Positions 35,975 to 48,097 of a DNA stretch of 64,000 nucleotides are shown here, piece after piece. Source of the DNA: Diprion similis (Eukaryota > Arthropoda > Insecta > Hymenoptera > Diprionidae); the NCBI RefSeq assembly GCF_021155765.1, contig NC_060105.1, positions 5,826,001 to 5,890,000 of the forward strand. The letters are read 5' to 3'. Under the pieces are notes generated by a model, which ran no database searches, was not told where the DNA came from, and was given only the letters and a program-made list of their open reading frames with translations. Numbering within the stretch: position 1 is the first letter of the stretch; every line of letters starts with the position of its first letter. Position numbers and translations under genes: made by a program.

Positions 35975-38900
35975 TATATATATATATATATATATATTGA
36001 ATATAGTTGCAGTTATTCCAAAGGAAGCTCCGGATGAGTTGCGAAATTGGTCGGGGATGGCAGACGACCTGTCCAAGGTATAATTGAGGCGTCGCTTCCA
36101 TTTCCCTCGGAGCTTGTTCGACGAGAAACTCCTGAATGACATTCGGTAGTTCCTCGCCATTATTTCGAACCCCAGGCTAGGCCGCAGTGCCATTGTCGCA
36201 AGCGCGTGGTTTCATCTTCTTTCCCCCAGTTTTCCTTAACCTTATTATAATTTTCTCGACACGAAAAAAGAAGAAGAAGAAGAAGAAGAAAAAGAAGAAG
36301 TAAACTAGAACTGCCGGCTCCGCACGCTGCCTCCCACGTCGAAATTAATACCACAGACTCCGAGATTCTTTTGATTTCAAAAATAAACTCCTCAAGCTAC
36401 CGTTGTTGGCAGCCATTGTCATTGCCTGGCGTTGAATGTCGAGAATTTTCGAATTCGTTTTCTCTAGACAATTCTTCGACGAGATGTATAAGGTATATAA
36501 TATAACATCGCGATGATTGTGCAGGGTTTCCGTTTTATTTTTCTTCATCCCGATATTGAGAAAACCGTTCGCACAGTAACTCGTAGACAAAATTCTTATA
36601 CCTACACTTTTCTTGAACTTTAAAATATTAACATTGATTTGAATTCAAGAAATTTTTCCCACCGTCACCGAGTCTTCAAGTATTTGTTGTACGGAATTGA
36701 TTGCCAGTCGACGCTGCGGCGCGGCGTGATTAGTCGAAACGGTAGTCAACTTGCCGCAGTAGCACCGCACCGTCTTATAAGTTAGAGACTAATTTAAGCG
36801 CCGTTTTCTTACAGCCAATCAATACACCGCGTCTCGACGCATTGCCAGTTTTCTATTTAACGTATTGCGAAGCTGCCCACGCAAGTACTTACGGTAAACC
36901 AATAATAACTCCTCATAATTTAATGCGCGTCCTTTACCATCGTGCATGAAGCCGTGCAGGAGGTTTCTATGTGGCGATGACGATGTATTGTGTTATTATA
37001 GTCTAACGATAACGGCATTTTAGTTAATGGTCATTATATGTTTTTTACAATTTGTGAAGGTGCTTCTCTCTCTCTCTTGTTTTTTTACTTTGTACAACGT
37101 AATGCACACGAATGAACTCTATTTATCTCTCTCTAATATTTCATCGTCATTTTTTCATATCATCACTAGTTTTGATTTCCCTTTGTATTTTCCAACGTAG
37201 TGTACTTGAATTTTTTCTTTTTTTTTATTCATTTTACCTATTTTCAATTATTTTTCTGTCGCTATGAATTTGTCCATCATCGGTATGAACATGATAAATC
37301 TATCTGGCTATCTATCTATTTATCTATTTCTCTGTCTCTCTACATTATCTACATTACCTATCTCTCTATCTTTTCGCTACACGTCGGACCGGGTCACGTG
37401 TGCTGTGTGAAGTTGCGCCGCGCGTCATCTTGTTCCTTCAATTTGACCACCCACGGGTTCTCGGCGTTGGAAAATCGCATTAGCCAACAATAAATCCGTA
37501 AGATTGAAGAAACGTCCCGGGAGAATGAAGACAGGAGTGGATGGCCTGGGGTACCGTTTCTATTCTGTGTCACTGCGGGTAGCCTTCGAGGCCTTCTGCC
37601 GCACAATCCCACTCGCTTGAAAAACGGGCGCGAGTCACACGTTCATTCTTAATTTCCGTTCCTTCTTTATCTGGCTTTTAATGCTTTTGTTTTTCTCCTC
37701 GCGCGAGTAAATTTCCTTCTTTATTATAAATTTTTCGAAAATTTACTTTCATCTTTTTTTAAATGAATTAAAACGATCTACGCGGTAGAAGTAAATTATA
37801 AATTTTTTTTCTTCAATGTCAAGTTGTTCGGTGTTGCGATCGTCGAGTTTCGATACAGCTGCCTGGGCAATATTTGCAGAGCAGCGAAACCATCCTGAAA
37901 GCTTAATCTAGATCTCAACCTCTCTTAAATCTCCTTGCAACAATTAACCCTTGAAAGTAATTATAATTGAGGAGTCGACTGCTAATTGCTCGCTGTTCAA
38001 ATACGTATAAGTGAAAATTAGAGGGCGTGGTCGAAGACGTATATCATTCAAATACTTGACGCAACGTTATACATACGTACCTACATATATATATATATAT
38101 ACCTAACCAGATTCTTTTCCCTTTATCTTTTCAACGGACTTTTGATCACGGATGTTTTCGGACTGCAGCTGACATGAAATCGGTTCGAGAAAACAAAAAT
38201 CCGAAAATTAATTTTTCGGAAAAACAGGGAAAGAGATAGTGCGACAAAATTTAGAGGGAAAAATGACACGCGAGGCATAATTTCTCTGCGATTATGTCGG
38301 AATATCGTGGGACAACAATGCGTCGTACGTACTTGCAGGCATCCGGCTCCACTCGTTGGTCGAGCCTCGGACTGACCACCACACTCAACGAAACGCGTAA
38401 GCTGCGAATCCACTTAAATCCGATAAGTGCGCTGAAACGAGCTCCGAACTCGCAGGAGGTAATTAAACGCCGAGGGTAGCCGCGACGATTAAGTATTTGG
38501 CGAATTCGCCTTGTTGCAAAGTGAAACTACTGCAGTTGGAGTTGACACTTTTTAGCGATCATAAAACCCCATGCTGATCAATTTTTTGCAATGTCTTTGT
38601 TGTTTCTGTTGTTTTTTTTCTTTGTTGAATTTTATATCGTTAGAGAAAAAAACGCCGAGAAGAATAATTTTTCCGATCAAGCAAAAAGATTCTTTTTTGA
38701 ATTTACAGAAGGTTTCTTTCGCCATATTTGGTCAATTCAACGATGTGTTTTTTCACCTGACGATCGTTCACGTTCAAGATTGTACAGCTTTTGTCACTTC
38801 GAAGGCATGACAACCAGCGAAAAGCAAATTACTGACAATTAAACTATTCAATTACAGGTTTTCGAGCTTAACGCGTATCTAGTGTTCACAAATGTGGTGT

Positions 38901-40180
38901 AAAAAATGTTGGAGGAATATTCGATGTTCTATATTTCGACATGAGAAATTTTCCCGCGTTGGCCAGGTTATTGAGTTTCCAACGTGGGTGGCAGGCCTGG
39001 CAAATTATCCGGGCTTTAGGACCGTTTAGAATCCTTTTAACCTCAATTAAACGACGCCAAACAAAACCTGGAGCTCGCTCCTGACCGCGTTGTTCGTCCA
39101 ACCTTTCGAAAATCCTTTGGCATTGTAGCTTATTAATAAATGGGTTCGGTGCTCGGGTTCTTAAAAAGGGGGGTGAAAAGATGAGAGATGAATAAGAACA
39201 AGGAGAAGCGGAAGGGAAAAAAGTTGGAGAAAAATCGTTAAATGAACTGACGACGAGGGAGAAATAAAGGAGAGAATAGCGAGAACCGATTTTGCGTGAA
39301 ATATCTTTATTAGGCGATTTTGATCGAGGGCCTCGTGACTTGCTCTTCTCGTATTGTGAAGTCAGTCCGTTCTAGCCTTCGAGGATTCGAGCTTTGTTCG
39401 CGATCCCGGCACCCTCTGTGTGTGGTCCTTGCAAAGTGCGGCTATCTGCTTATCTACGCGGACATTTTATGTCCTATCGATCCTATTTCAGTTGGATCAG
39501 CGATTCGCTTCGAGTTCGCATGATCCAACTTCGGACAGACCATCTACACACCGAATGAAAGCGTTTACCGCATCCGCCAAGGGTGCAGGGAACGTTCCGT
39601 TGTCTCTGACCATTTATAGTTTCCATCGTTTCACTTTTGACCGTTCGAAATTTTCATCATCCGACGTTTTGACCATTCGGAATTAATTTCGACCCGCACC
39701 CCTTTGACGGAGCACAAGGGACCACCTTCTGTTCCCGACAAATGGCGAACGAATTAAGTACCATTTTATTTGACAATAGATGAACACTTTGAGATTTTTT
39801 GGAAATAGCTCTTCGGCCTTGCGACGTCGTGTTGCGTTCAGTTTAGCCTGATTGTGTGACTCGGCATGCGGATGGGAATCGGCATGGTTTCTTTCTCCAT
39901 TCAAAGAAAAACTAATCGAATCGGATGTTGACGCCAGCTGCGCTTCTGGATTTTGATTCATTATGACAAAAGTCAGGGATTTCGAATCGCCATTTCTGAG
40001 GCTACAATTCGACGCCATTACTGGTCTGCCGATTTTGCTTTGACGATAATGATGATGCTGATGATGATGCTTCTGTCTTCGGGCGACGTGATAATTTTGA
40101 ATTACTACGCATTTGAATATTGTACACCTACGGGTGTATCGCGTGTGTAGTGTATGTTAAGCGATATACATATATATATA
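35975..40180. other. Gene desert, second part
   Basis: Non-coding DNA with simple repeats: GAA-type run at about 36266-36300, TATC/TCTC-rich tract at 37300-37375 and TA run at about 38084-38101. The 36-37 kb and 38.2-38.5 kb segments have higher CpG content but no gene. One coding-like minus frame at 39683-40018 is listed separately. Confidence 0.5.
39683..40018 (-). CDS. Coding-like ORF, unknown, possibly repeat-derived
   Basis: 111 codons from an ATG. The first 75 (starting MASNCSLRNGDSKSLTF, with ASTSDSISFSLNGER and ATRRRKAEELFPKNLK) have a balanced, coding-like composition. The last part overlaps repeat-like DNA (TTCGAAATTTTCATC, GACCCGCACCCC) shared in style with the foldback repeats at 26-28 kb. 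It may be a short lineage-specific gene or exon, or a remnant in a repeat. No family is recognised. Confidence 0.2.
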   Translation of the reverse strand: MASNCSLRNGDSKSLTFVIMNQNPEAQLASTSDSISFSLNGERNHADSHPHAESHNQAKLNATRRRKAEELFPKNLKVFIYCQIKWYLIRSPFVGNRRWSLVLRQRGAGRN

Positions 40181-40845
40181 CATGGGGCATTCCATGTCAA
40201 ATTAGCAGCTCATGTATCTCACCCTCTTCGATTTTTATCATTTTTTTTTGTATGATTTTCTCACCAACCGAAAAGAGTCTCGGGGTTTTTTGTTAGGTTT
40301 TATTTAGCCAGTGGTGAAATTTATATAAAATCGCAAAATCAATTACGAAAACGCCGTTTTTAAAAAACTTGATAAATCCACGCTGATTCTATGATTTAGC
40401 ACGCGATAATTGTATCTCAATATTTACTATTTTATTTCGCAAGTTTTTAGTTTCCTCATTGCGGAATTGTTTTTGTCAATTTTTTTCTTTTATATGTCTT
40501 GATCTAAATAGATAGCGGAATGCCGGGGAAAAGAAAAAAAAAATCTCAATTACGACATGGAAAAAGTAAAAACTCGCTTAAAAAAAATAGTAAATATTGA
40601 AATATCATTATCGCGTGATGCTTAAAAATCACATTTGTAATCATGGAATCTGTGTGAATTTTTATTATATTTTTCGATTTTTTATTTTTTTTATTTCTCA
40701 AATTTCACCGGTGGTTAAAAAAATAAAAAATAAAATAATTCCGAGACCTTTTTGGGTCGGTTACGAACATCGTACTAAAATCGATTAAAACCGAAGAGCA
40801 TGAGGTCCTACACGAATTGCTAATTTGACGTGGAACGCTCCATAC
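40181..40845. mobile_element. Foldback MITE-like element (ATTCCATGTCAAATTAGCA termini)
   Basis: The left end has GGGGCATTCCATGTCAAATT followed by AGCA, and the reverse complement of the right end has GGAGCGTTCCACGTCAAATT followed by AGCA. The arms keep pairing inward: AACCGAAAAGAGTCTCGGGG and GTGGTGAAATTTATAT on the left match ACCCAAAAAGGTCTCGG and GTGAAATTTGAG on the other arm. TA lies at the borders. No ORF with transposase character. A non-autonomous foldback element of about 665 bp. Confidence 0.75.
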
Positions 40846-43041
40846 ATAAATCCGCCCGCAGCCTTCTTTCTGCCTGCCTACGCAAAATGGAAAAAATGAA
40901 AAAAATGAAAAATAAATGGGAATTGCAGCGCTGCTGCAACGGCGTTCGCGATGTCGAATTATTCCCCGCATGAGGGGAGTTCCTCTCATTGTCGGCCGAG
41001 TCGCGGATGCTGTGCTGCTGTGCTGCTGCAGATACATACCTATATGTATAGTGTGTACCTACGTACACACATGTAGGCGTGTAAATAATATCGTTATATT
41101 ATATTATACCTGCGTACATGGGGTGATGCGGCGTTATAACGGTGACTACTCTCACTTTAAACACTCAGCTTAATCGTTATGCAATGCTTGTATAGGAATA
41201 AATTATTCTTTGTTGCTGACTGGTACAAATGGCGACTCATTAAAGTAAAATTGGCCTCACATCGCCGCTGATCAAAGTAGGTATCCACTCGCGTTGCCCG
41301 AGGATTTTTATGCCTCTCGATATAATATCCGTATGTGTACGCAAGTACCTGTATATGCCTATATTTAATATTTATTTATATATACACGCACATATGTGTG
41401 TATATGCGTATAAGCACATACGTACGGGCATTTCTTAAATTGCATCACTCGAAAGATTATTATTGCATGTTTGGATTTCCGGCAGATTTTCACCTCGGGT
41501 GAGACGAGGTGCGAACCCGAATTACACATGTTCGTTCGTTGTTGGCTTCCGTACGCACGCAGATCGGATATATATATATATATATATATATGTTATAGCG
41601 TCGCTATTCAACGCTCGTCAAACCGCGCGCCACTCTTCGCTCGCTGTGTTAACATTTTCGACATTTTATTTTTCACACCGAGCCACGCCGCCTCGGCGTA
41701 ATAAACCTTTTGCGCAATATTCTCAGTATAATAAATATGCATATGTGGATGTACACGCGTGTGTAGCTGTCTACCTGTCTACCTGCCATCCGGACTAATC
41801 GAAATACCATAAAGTATATATACCGACGAGGGTGAACACGATAAACGCTAAATTAATATCGACGCGATAATTAAGAAAGTATAAACTATCCAGGTATAAC
41901 GTCGGGATCGTCCGTACGGCCTTGGAAAAAAATTCAGACACGCGAATCGTCAAATTCACCTCGTATAATTTATATACTGTACATACTTCGCTTAATTGTC
42001 AGCAATATGTTAAAGGGGAATGAAACTACCCATGAAAGTCGGCTCAACATGTTCGATTATAATTGTTGAAAATAGTCTTCGTCTTCGTCTTCGTAATATC
42101 GCGTTACTGCAATAATATGTATTGGTGTACACGTGTAGTTATTACGATATGATAATATAATAGCCGGACCTTCGGTTGATCCCAGGATTGGTCAGTCAGC
42201 GGTCCTTGTAATTTTCCACATCCTTTCTATTCTCCCCTCCCTCCCACCCTCTTCCTCCTCTCTTCGTTCATTTCATTGTCCTCCTTTTCACAGGTGAATC
42301 CCTCAAAGCATCGGCCTAAGATACAAAGAGATCCTCACGCACTTCCGCTTACGCAATATCCTTCCGGTCTCCAGGTCCTACTACAAGCTCCTCTTCCATG
42401 CCGCTGCGCCTCTCGCATCATCCTTGTAACAAAAGGAGAGGAAAAAATTCCAAACCGCGACAACGCGTGCCGGTCGTGGAGTAAAATTGCACGCTCTTTT
42501 TTGCAGCGAAGGGTGTTCGATGCATGCCGGCATTCATACACGCGCGCAAAAAGGCTTTTCTTGCTTTCTTCTTCGCACAAACTGCTTGCAAACTCGATGT
42601 GTAGAATTTTGGAAATATTGCGGATTTGACTCGAGTTTAACTATATAAGATTTTTATATTATACATACCTACCGTATGTATTCTGAAGTGAGAGGGAAGA
42701 CGGTCTTCCTTCTTGATTGTGTTACGGGGAGCGAGAAAACAACCTAAAGACTCGCACGCAAGTTCATAATGGGGATCTACAACGGTATCGCGGACGTATC
42801 GTTGTGGAAGTGTAAACGTGCACATGCATGCAATTGTGGCGCATTGTGTTTTCGATAGAGGGATGCTGCGAGCGGTTCGGGGTCCATTCGGCCGGCCTGC
42901 AACCGGCACCTGGTGCATCATCATTATTTATAAAGATCAAACGCCTCGGGGAAGAATATCAATGAGCTTCTGAGGTAGACCTATAACCAAATCAATAACA
43001 CAAGAAAAACTTCACCCCTGCAATATACCCCTGATCCAGTG

Positions 43042-43091
<50 letters not shown>

Positions 43092-44338
43092 ACAAGTGAT
43101 GTAAAACGCGAACGATGAAGGAACGAGCTGAATTAATGCTGCTGGTGCTGCTTCTTCTTCCTTTGCTGCAACGCTACTGCGTTGTTCCAGAAATATTTTT
43201 ACCCTTTCAAAACAATATTTATATTACGGTATCTTGACTAGGTTTTTATCTTTTATGTTTATAGATAAAACGCGTCAGGTTAAAACTTAACGCAAGATAC
43301 AGTGGGTACGAGCGAAGGCAGAAAGAATTTTAAGCAGCGATGGCCACGAAGTTTAGAATAATCGATACATCGATTAATAGAGTTGAAAAGAATAGTCGAA
43401 CACGACGCGATTGAATCGGTAAAAATTAATCGATTATTTTTAAATCGTGCATTTGAAACCAAAATTTCGTTAATTAGACGATTATAATAATTGATACTTT
43501 AATTACATAAGTTGATATCGCATCGCCTCGTCGTTCATTGGAGTAAAAATAATCGATCATACTCGGTTAATCGATAAAATATAATCGATTATTTCCAATC
43601 AATCTTAATTTCAAGCGAAAATTGACACTGCATAATATAATAATATTATATAATAATGCGTTCCCACAATTTATATCGTATTTATATCGTAACTGAAGCT
43701 AGCTGCATGTATCATTCTATTCCTTGCAGCATCGCGCCTATATAAGAGGCTTAACTTATGAACTCGGGCCTTTTTTCCGTCTCCCTATCATTTTAGTCTC
43801 CCGACTATTTCTCCGCTTCTCTTCCTTCCGTGTCAGGCAAAGGATGTAACCTGCCGCACACAGGGGACTTCAGACCCCCTTCTTCTCTCCTGCGCTTTTG
43901 AATAGGAAGGAGGAAGGATGGAACGATCAACGTCTTATAGATCCAACCGTGCACTGCACAGGCATTAAGAGGTCTCTTTGTGCGAGCCTTTCGAAATGGC
44001 ATGGGTTTGCCGTATGAATGGAGACAGTATCGTTTCCTCAATCCACCGCAGCCGAGGACTGCGAAGCTCTTAATCAATCCCTGCCCCTCTCCACCTCCCC
44101 TTCCTCATTCTCGTTTCTCGATCCCTTCTACTCGATGACGCCTATCACTCGAATACTCGCTTCCCCCTTTTATTAATCGCTTCTACGGTTCAGGGGGCAG
44201 CGCGAAGGACGCTATTAATTGGTCGCATCGGCGTCTGACAAGGAAGGTATGTATTTCCGATTTGAATTCTTTTCTCATATGTTATAGTAGAATAAAAACT
44301 AAGAGACACGTATTTCTTTTCATCTTCCATTGAACACT
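40846..44338. other. Gene desert, third part
   Basis: Non-coding. It contains TA repeats (41570-41592 and 43049-43084), many TAGGTAC/TACCTA motifs, a TTCGTC run (42076-42094) and the ATCGAT cluster at 43361-43589. The plus ORF at 42276-42629 begins after an acceptor-like TTTTCACAG, but its translation has no family resemblance and it is not called. Confidence 0.5.
43361..43589. promoter_or_regulatory. Homotypic cluster of six ATCGAT motifs
   Basis: ATCGAT occurs at 43361, 43369, 43429, 43552, 43570 and 43584, mostly as TAATCGATTA-like or AATCGATA extended forms. ATCGAT cores are bound by Cut/Onecut-class homeodomain factors, and TATCGATA by DREF in flies. Six palindromic hits in 229 bp is far above the chance rate (about one per 4 kb in neutral composition, somewhat more in AT-rich DNA). 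It lies 13 kb downstream of ato and might be an enhancer, though diverged inverted repeats could also explain it. Confidence 0.4.
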
Positions 44339-44708
44339 TTAACACTTTTCGTCATGGTGGGTCACCCAGTGACCCATCTTGATTTTATCAGTTCTTTGGT
44401 GTTAAAACATCTTTCCAACCATTTGTAATAAGGTTTTTTACAGTCTTCAAGTTTAATATACCTCCACCTTTTTGCTTGAAAATTTTATTTCATTCGAAAT
44501 ATGTAAGCATTTATTTGTTATCAATAAACAATCATCCGAAAAATGCTTGTTTTCTGGTAAACATTAATTTTCACTTTCGAAACGGTAAGAAATTCATTAC
44601 TTTGTTACATTCCAATGCTGGATTCGTAATTAGCAAGCTTAAAAACTTTCAGACACCAATTTTTATCAACATCGGTCCACACGATTAATTTGTGGCTGAA
44701 AGGGTTAA
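44339..44708. mobile_element. piggyBac-type MITE with TTAA target duplication
   Basis: A 370-bp element starting TTAACACTTTTCGTC and ending with a segment whose reverse complement is TTAACCCTTTCAGCC. TTAA at both borders is the piggyBac-superfamily target site, and TTAACCCTTT is a typical terminal sequence. A subterminal palindrome GGGTCACCCAGTGACCC lies near the left end. The 70-codon ORF inside has no transposase features, so it is a non-autonomous copy. Confidence 0.7.
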
Positions 44709-45194
44709 AGGGGTGAAACCAACCTCAACCAAACTAAGGCATACTAATTAGGGGTGATTTGCCACTTTCACTCACAAGAACGTGACATTTTTAACCAATC
44801 CAAGTGAACAAGTTTTCTCACGACAAGAAATGAAAAATGTTATTTTTTCAATTTAAAAAAGAAACTTGCTAAATCGCTCCTTCACATGTTGCTTTACTTT
44901 GCATTGTGATTTCATCCCTTTAAAGTGTCCAATGACAGATGAAAAAAAATACGTGTCGCTCAGTTTTCAGTCTACTATAACATATTGCAAAAGAAATCAA
45001 ATCGGAGAGATCTTTCTTGTGAATCTACAGTTTCTTGAACGGCGGAAGGTGAGGTGATACCACCATATCCAAGCATGGCTCAACCACCATGCTCCAGACT
45101 CTAGACTAGCTCGCTTTTATACCAGCTTCTGCGACTGCACTGATGAATATTCGCGCTCCGCTAATTGCGCCCGTTCTCTGCTTGCCTCGGATAT

Positions 45195-45226
45195 CTACCT
45201 CTACCTCTACCTCTACCTCTACCTCT
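45195..45226. repeat. (TACCTC)n hexamer repeat
   Basis: About five tandem TACCTC copies. Telomere-unrelated simple repeat. Confidence 0.85.
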
Positions 45227-46251
45227 ATCTACATTGCTGTAGAATTAACCCCGCTATTTTACCTTATACCGCGGGAAATACTGCGCGGCCATTTGTCTAC
45301 GGCACGAACGACCTTGCGCTTCTTTGCTTGTACCTTCTGCGGGAGCTCGTTGAATAGAATTTTTCTGCCTTCGTGCATCTTTTTTACGTTTAGTGTATAT
45401 AGGGTGGAAAATTTTCATTTTTTAAACAATCATTTCCACTTTCTTTTATAGCGTGATGGGTTTCACGAATGTAATGCCCAAGCAATTATTCATTCGTTTT
45501 TGCTAAAAACGAGCTTGAAGAACTATTTTCCGCAGTGATCGGAGGCGAGGAATTTTTCGTTTTCTGGATTTTCTGTTAGTTTGTTTCTTTTTCTTTCTCT
45601 CTAAAAATAGATCTTCTCTTTAGAATGCCTCGTATGCCATTATAGACGATAATTGCAACTACTCCACCGGGGACGATGCTGACTCGTTCTACATTTCGAC
45701 CAAATTTTACAACCGATGCATACATCGTTAACTCGTGGGGTTGATGGTGGTGGATTTAAAACTGAAATGGAACTGACGATGGGGACGATGGAAAGCCAAG
45801 ATCGTTGTAATAACAGGTCATAATATTAAATGTAAATGTAGATTTGGAACGATCTGAATGGGAGTAGCTTACATGTATATACATATATAGAATAATAATA
45901 CGTGTACAATAACAATACGTTAGGGATGGTCATGAAATTCGTGTTATATATAGTATATCGCACTTGGGCTCGATCGGCTAATGACAAGGCATATATATGT
46001 ATATATCTATATATCTATATATATATATATCGAGAGAGAAGGGCTGTCCTATCTGAACGCGGAATCAGATTGCCGTCCTCACTATAAATACTGCCCGTCT
46101 TACCGGGGAGGTAATAACAGATTCTTCCCTAAGGTTTTGCCGTCGATCTGTATCGACGAACGTGCGTCGAGTCGGCGTCTCGCGCGCGTGATAATTAAAT
46201 AGCCGCGCCGCGGTGCCTGGATAGAGACATTGGAAATTACCCCCCGCCCAT

Positions 46252-46310
46252 CCCCCCCCCCCCCCCCCCCCCCCCTCACTCTCTCTCTCTCGCTCTCTCT
46301 CGCTCTCTGA
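46252..46310. repeat. C24 homopolymer followed by CT-rich tract
   Basis: 24 consecutive C (46252-46275), then CTCACTCTCTCTCTCTCGCTC-type sequence. Long C runs can form G-quadruplex or i-motif structures and are slippage-prone, so the exact length may be uncertain in the assembly. Confidence 0.9.
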
Positions 46311-47594
46311 CGCTGCCGTTGCGTTGCAGCGTTGCGTTAGCCCGGGGCTTGCGGAGTGATCGAGATGTTACGTCATAAAGCATCGAGATGTAGGTACTCG
46401 CGTGCGTTGCAAAGCTCTGAGACCGATATCGATGAAGAGAGAGAGAGAGAGAGAAAGGAAGGGAGAGAATGGGAGGAAGGGAGGGAGAGCCAGAAATCTT
46501 CTTCTCGTTAACGACGAACGTTGGTTTCGCGCTCCGGCTCTCTTTGAAGCCTTAAATATTTCCTAATTGGGTCGAACCTACGCTTCGTTGATTGAAGGAA
46601 CCGATTCGCTCGACTTTTAGAAGTATATACATATACTCGTATGTATTCGTACAACTATTTTTCCGTATGGTATTCAGAAATATTTACAATTACGATATAT
46701 CTCGCTTGCCGAGACGTCGTATGATTATATCCACATATTACAGGCACTTATTTGACTTCTTCTCGAGTTTCTTTTTTCAAACTAATAATGAAGATATATA
46801 TAATATAACTCTGCGGTCAAATCTCGAGATCTGCTTCTGAGCTTGACGAGCGAGCATTGTTGCACCTGAAAGTGCCTGGTTAAACTCGTTAGATTAATGC
46901 GTCAAAGCGGGTGATCCCAGATAAGGATTGTCGAGTCTGCGGCTCTGAGCTGTGGCAGATTTTCAAGGGGATTAAACCGGAGTCGCGAACTTGGCAGTTT
47001 ACGGGAGCTAGACTGCCTTGGGAATTCTTGCACTTGGCTGTTTCTGCAATTACTGTTATCACTGGCTTGAAAATCATTCTAATAGGCGCAACAGTATGTA
47101 ATAATAATAATAATTTTTATTCCACGGTAGGTTCATTTCGTTACGTGTAATCAGACAAAATCTAATTTAATTCTTGTTAGCCAATTTTTGTTGACCCATC
47201 AGTGAGACGTGAGAGAACGTAGCTACTACCCCAACGTTACGTTTAGGGTGGGGGTGAAAATATAGGAAGATCAAAAAAAAAAAGAATTTTTAAAGAAGCG
47301 AAAACTTGTTTTATAGAAATTAAAAATTTTTAAAGACGAAATATCGAGATGTAAGAAGGTAGAAAGGTCGGTACATAATATGCCAGACTGTAGAATCATC
47401 AAAATTCCTCTCGATAATACAGAATCTTATACAGATTTTCGATTTTGTCGTTCTGTATTTTGACTTTCTGTATTTTGACTTCATATATTTACAGTTTTTT
47501 ACACTTGGACTTTTCACACTTCTAAATTCTACGTAAAAGATTTTCGCGTCTATGAAAATTCGATACTCTGGTCATTCTATCAATCGGTATTAAC

Positions 47595-47804
47595 GAGGCT
47601 GAAGTTAGTAACGTTAACGTAACGAAAGATTGGGGTGAAAAATGACTATTTTGCAAGCTCATAGTGACTTTGAAGTAGTTAAGTTTTCGAAATATGACTA
47701 TAAAAAATTTTGCTTTTTTATGATTTGGCTGAATTTCAGATAATCCTGCGCATTCCCGTCACTGTGAAATAACGATTTTCCGAAACGTTACTAACTTCAG
47801 CCTC
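47595..47804. mobile_element. Short MITE with a perfect 21-bp terminal inverted repeat
   Basis: The left TIR at 47595-47615 (starting GAGGCTGAAGTTAGTAAC) is the exact reverse complement of 47784-47804, and similarity extends a few bases outward (CGGTATTAAC versus ACCGAT). Internal sequence of about 168 bp without an ORF. It may be nested in a larger inverted repeat, since GTTTAGGGTGGGGGTGAAAA near 47240 resembles the reverse complement of TTTTTTTTCATCCCACTCTA near 47820. Confidence 0.75.
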
Positions 47805-48047
47805 ATCGGTGTTGCTGGTTTTTTTTCATCCCACTCTACGTGTATACGCAGAAACTCTTGCAGTCGTACATGAATCCTGAATAAATTGTACTTCACCGAC
47901 TCGAAAGGGTCGGCGTTATGCGTTTTTTATTTCAAATTTTTTTTCATCTCATTGCCCGACAAAAACGCCGCTGGTCAATTCGCATTGAATCTGCTAACGA
48001 ACCCGGCAATTTATCTTGGTAATTATTACGCCGTGTTTTATGTTGTA

Positions 48048-48050
<3 letters not shown>

Positions 48051-48096
<46 letters not shown>
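48051..48096. repeat. (TA)n microsatellite
   Basis: About 23 perfect TA dinucleotides. The poly-Ile-Tyr frames on both strands here are artefacts. Confidence 0.95.

Positions 48097-48097
<1 letters not shown>

Larger units (their letters stand above)
44709..47594. other. Gene desert, fourth part
   Basis: Non-coding DNA with (TACCTC)n at 45195-45226, TA-rich microsatellites at 45980-46030, the C24 tract at 46252-46275 followed by a CT-rich run, and GA repeats at 46435-46455. A plus ORF at 46911-47150 with a CxxC pair and a hydrophobic segment was examined and not called. Confidence 0.5.

Noticed and set aside
46911-47150. 79-codon plus ORF with a CxxC pair and a hydrophobic stretch
   Set aside because: The opposite strand is equally open, there are no splice signals or family match, and it ends in an AAT microsatellite.
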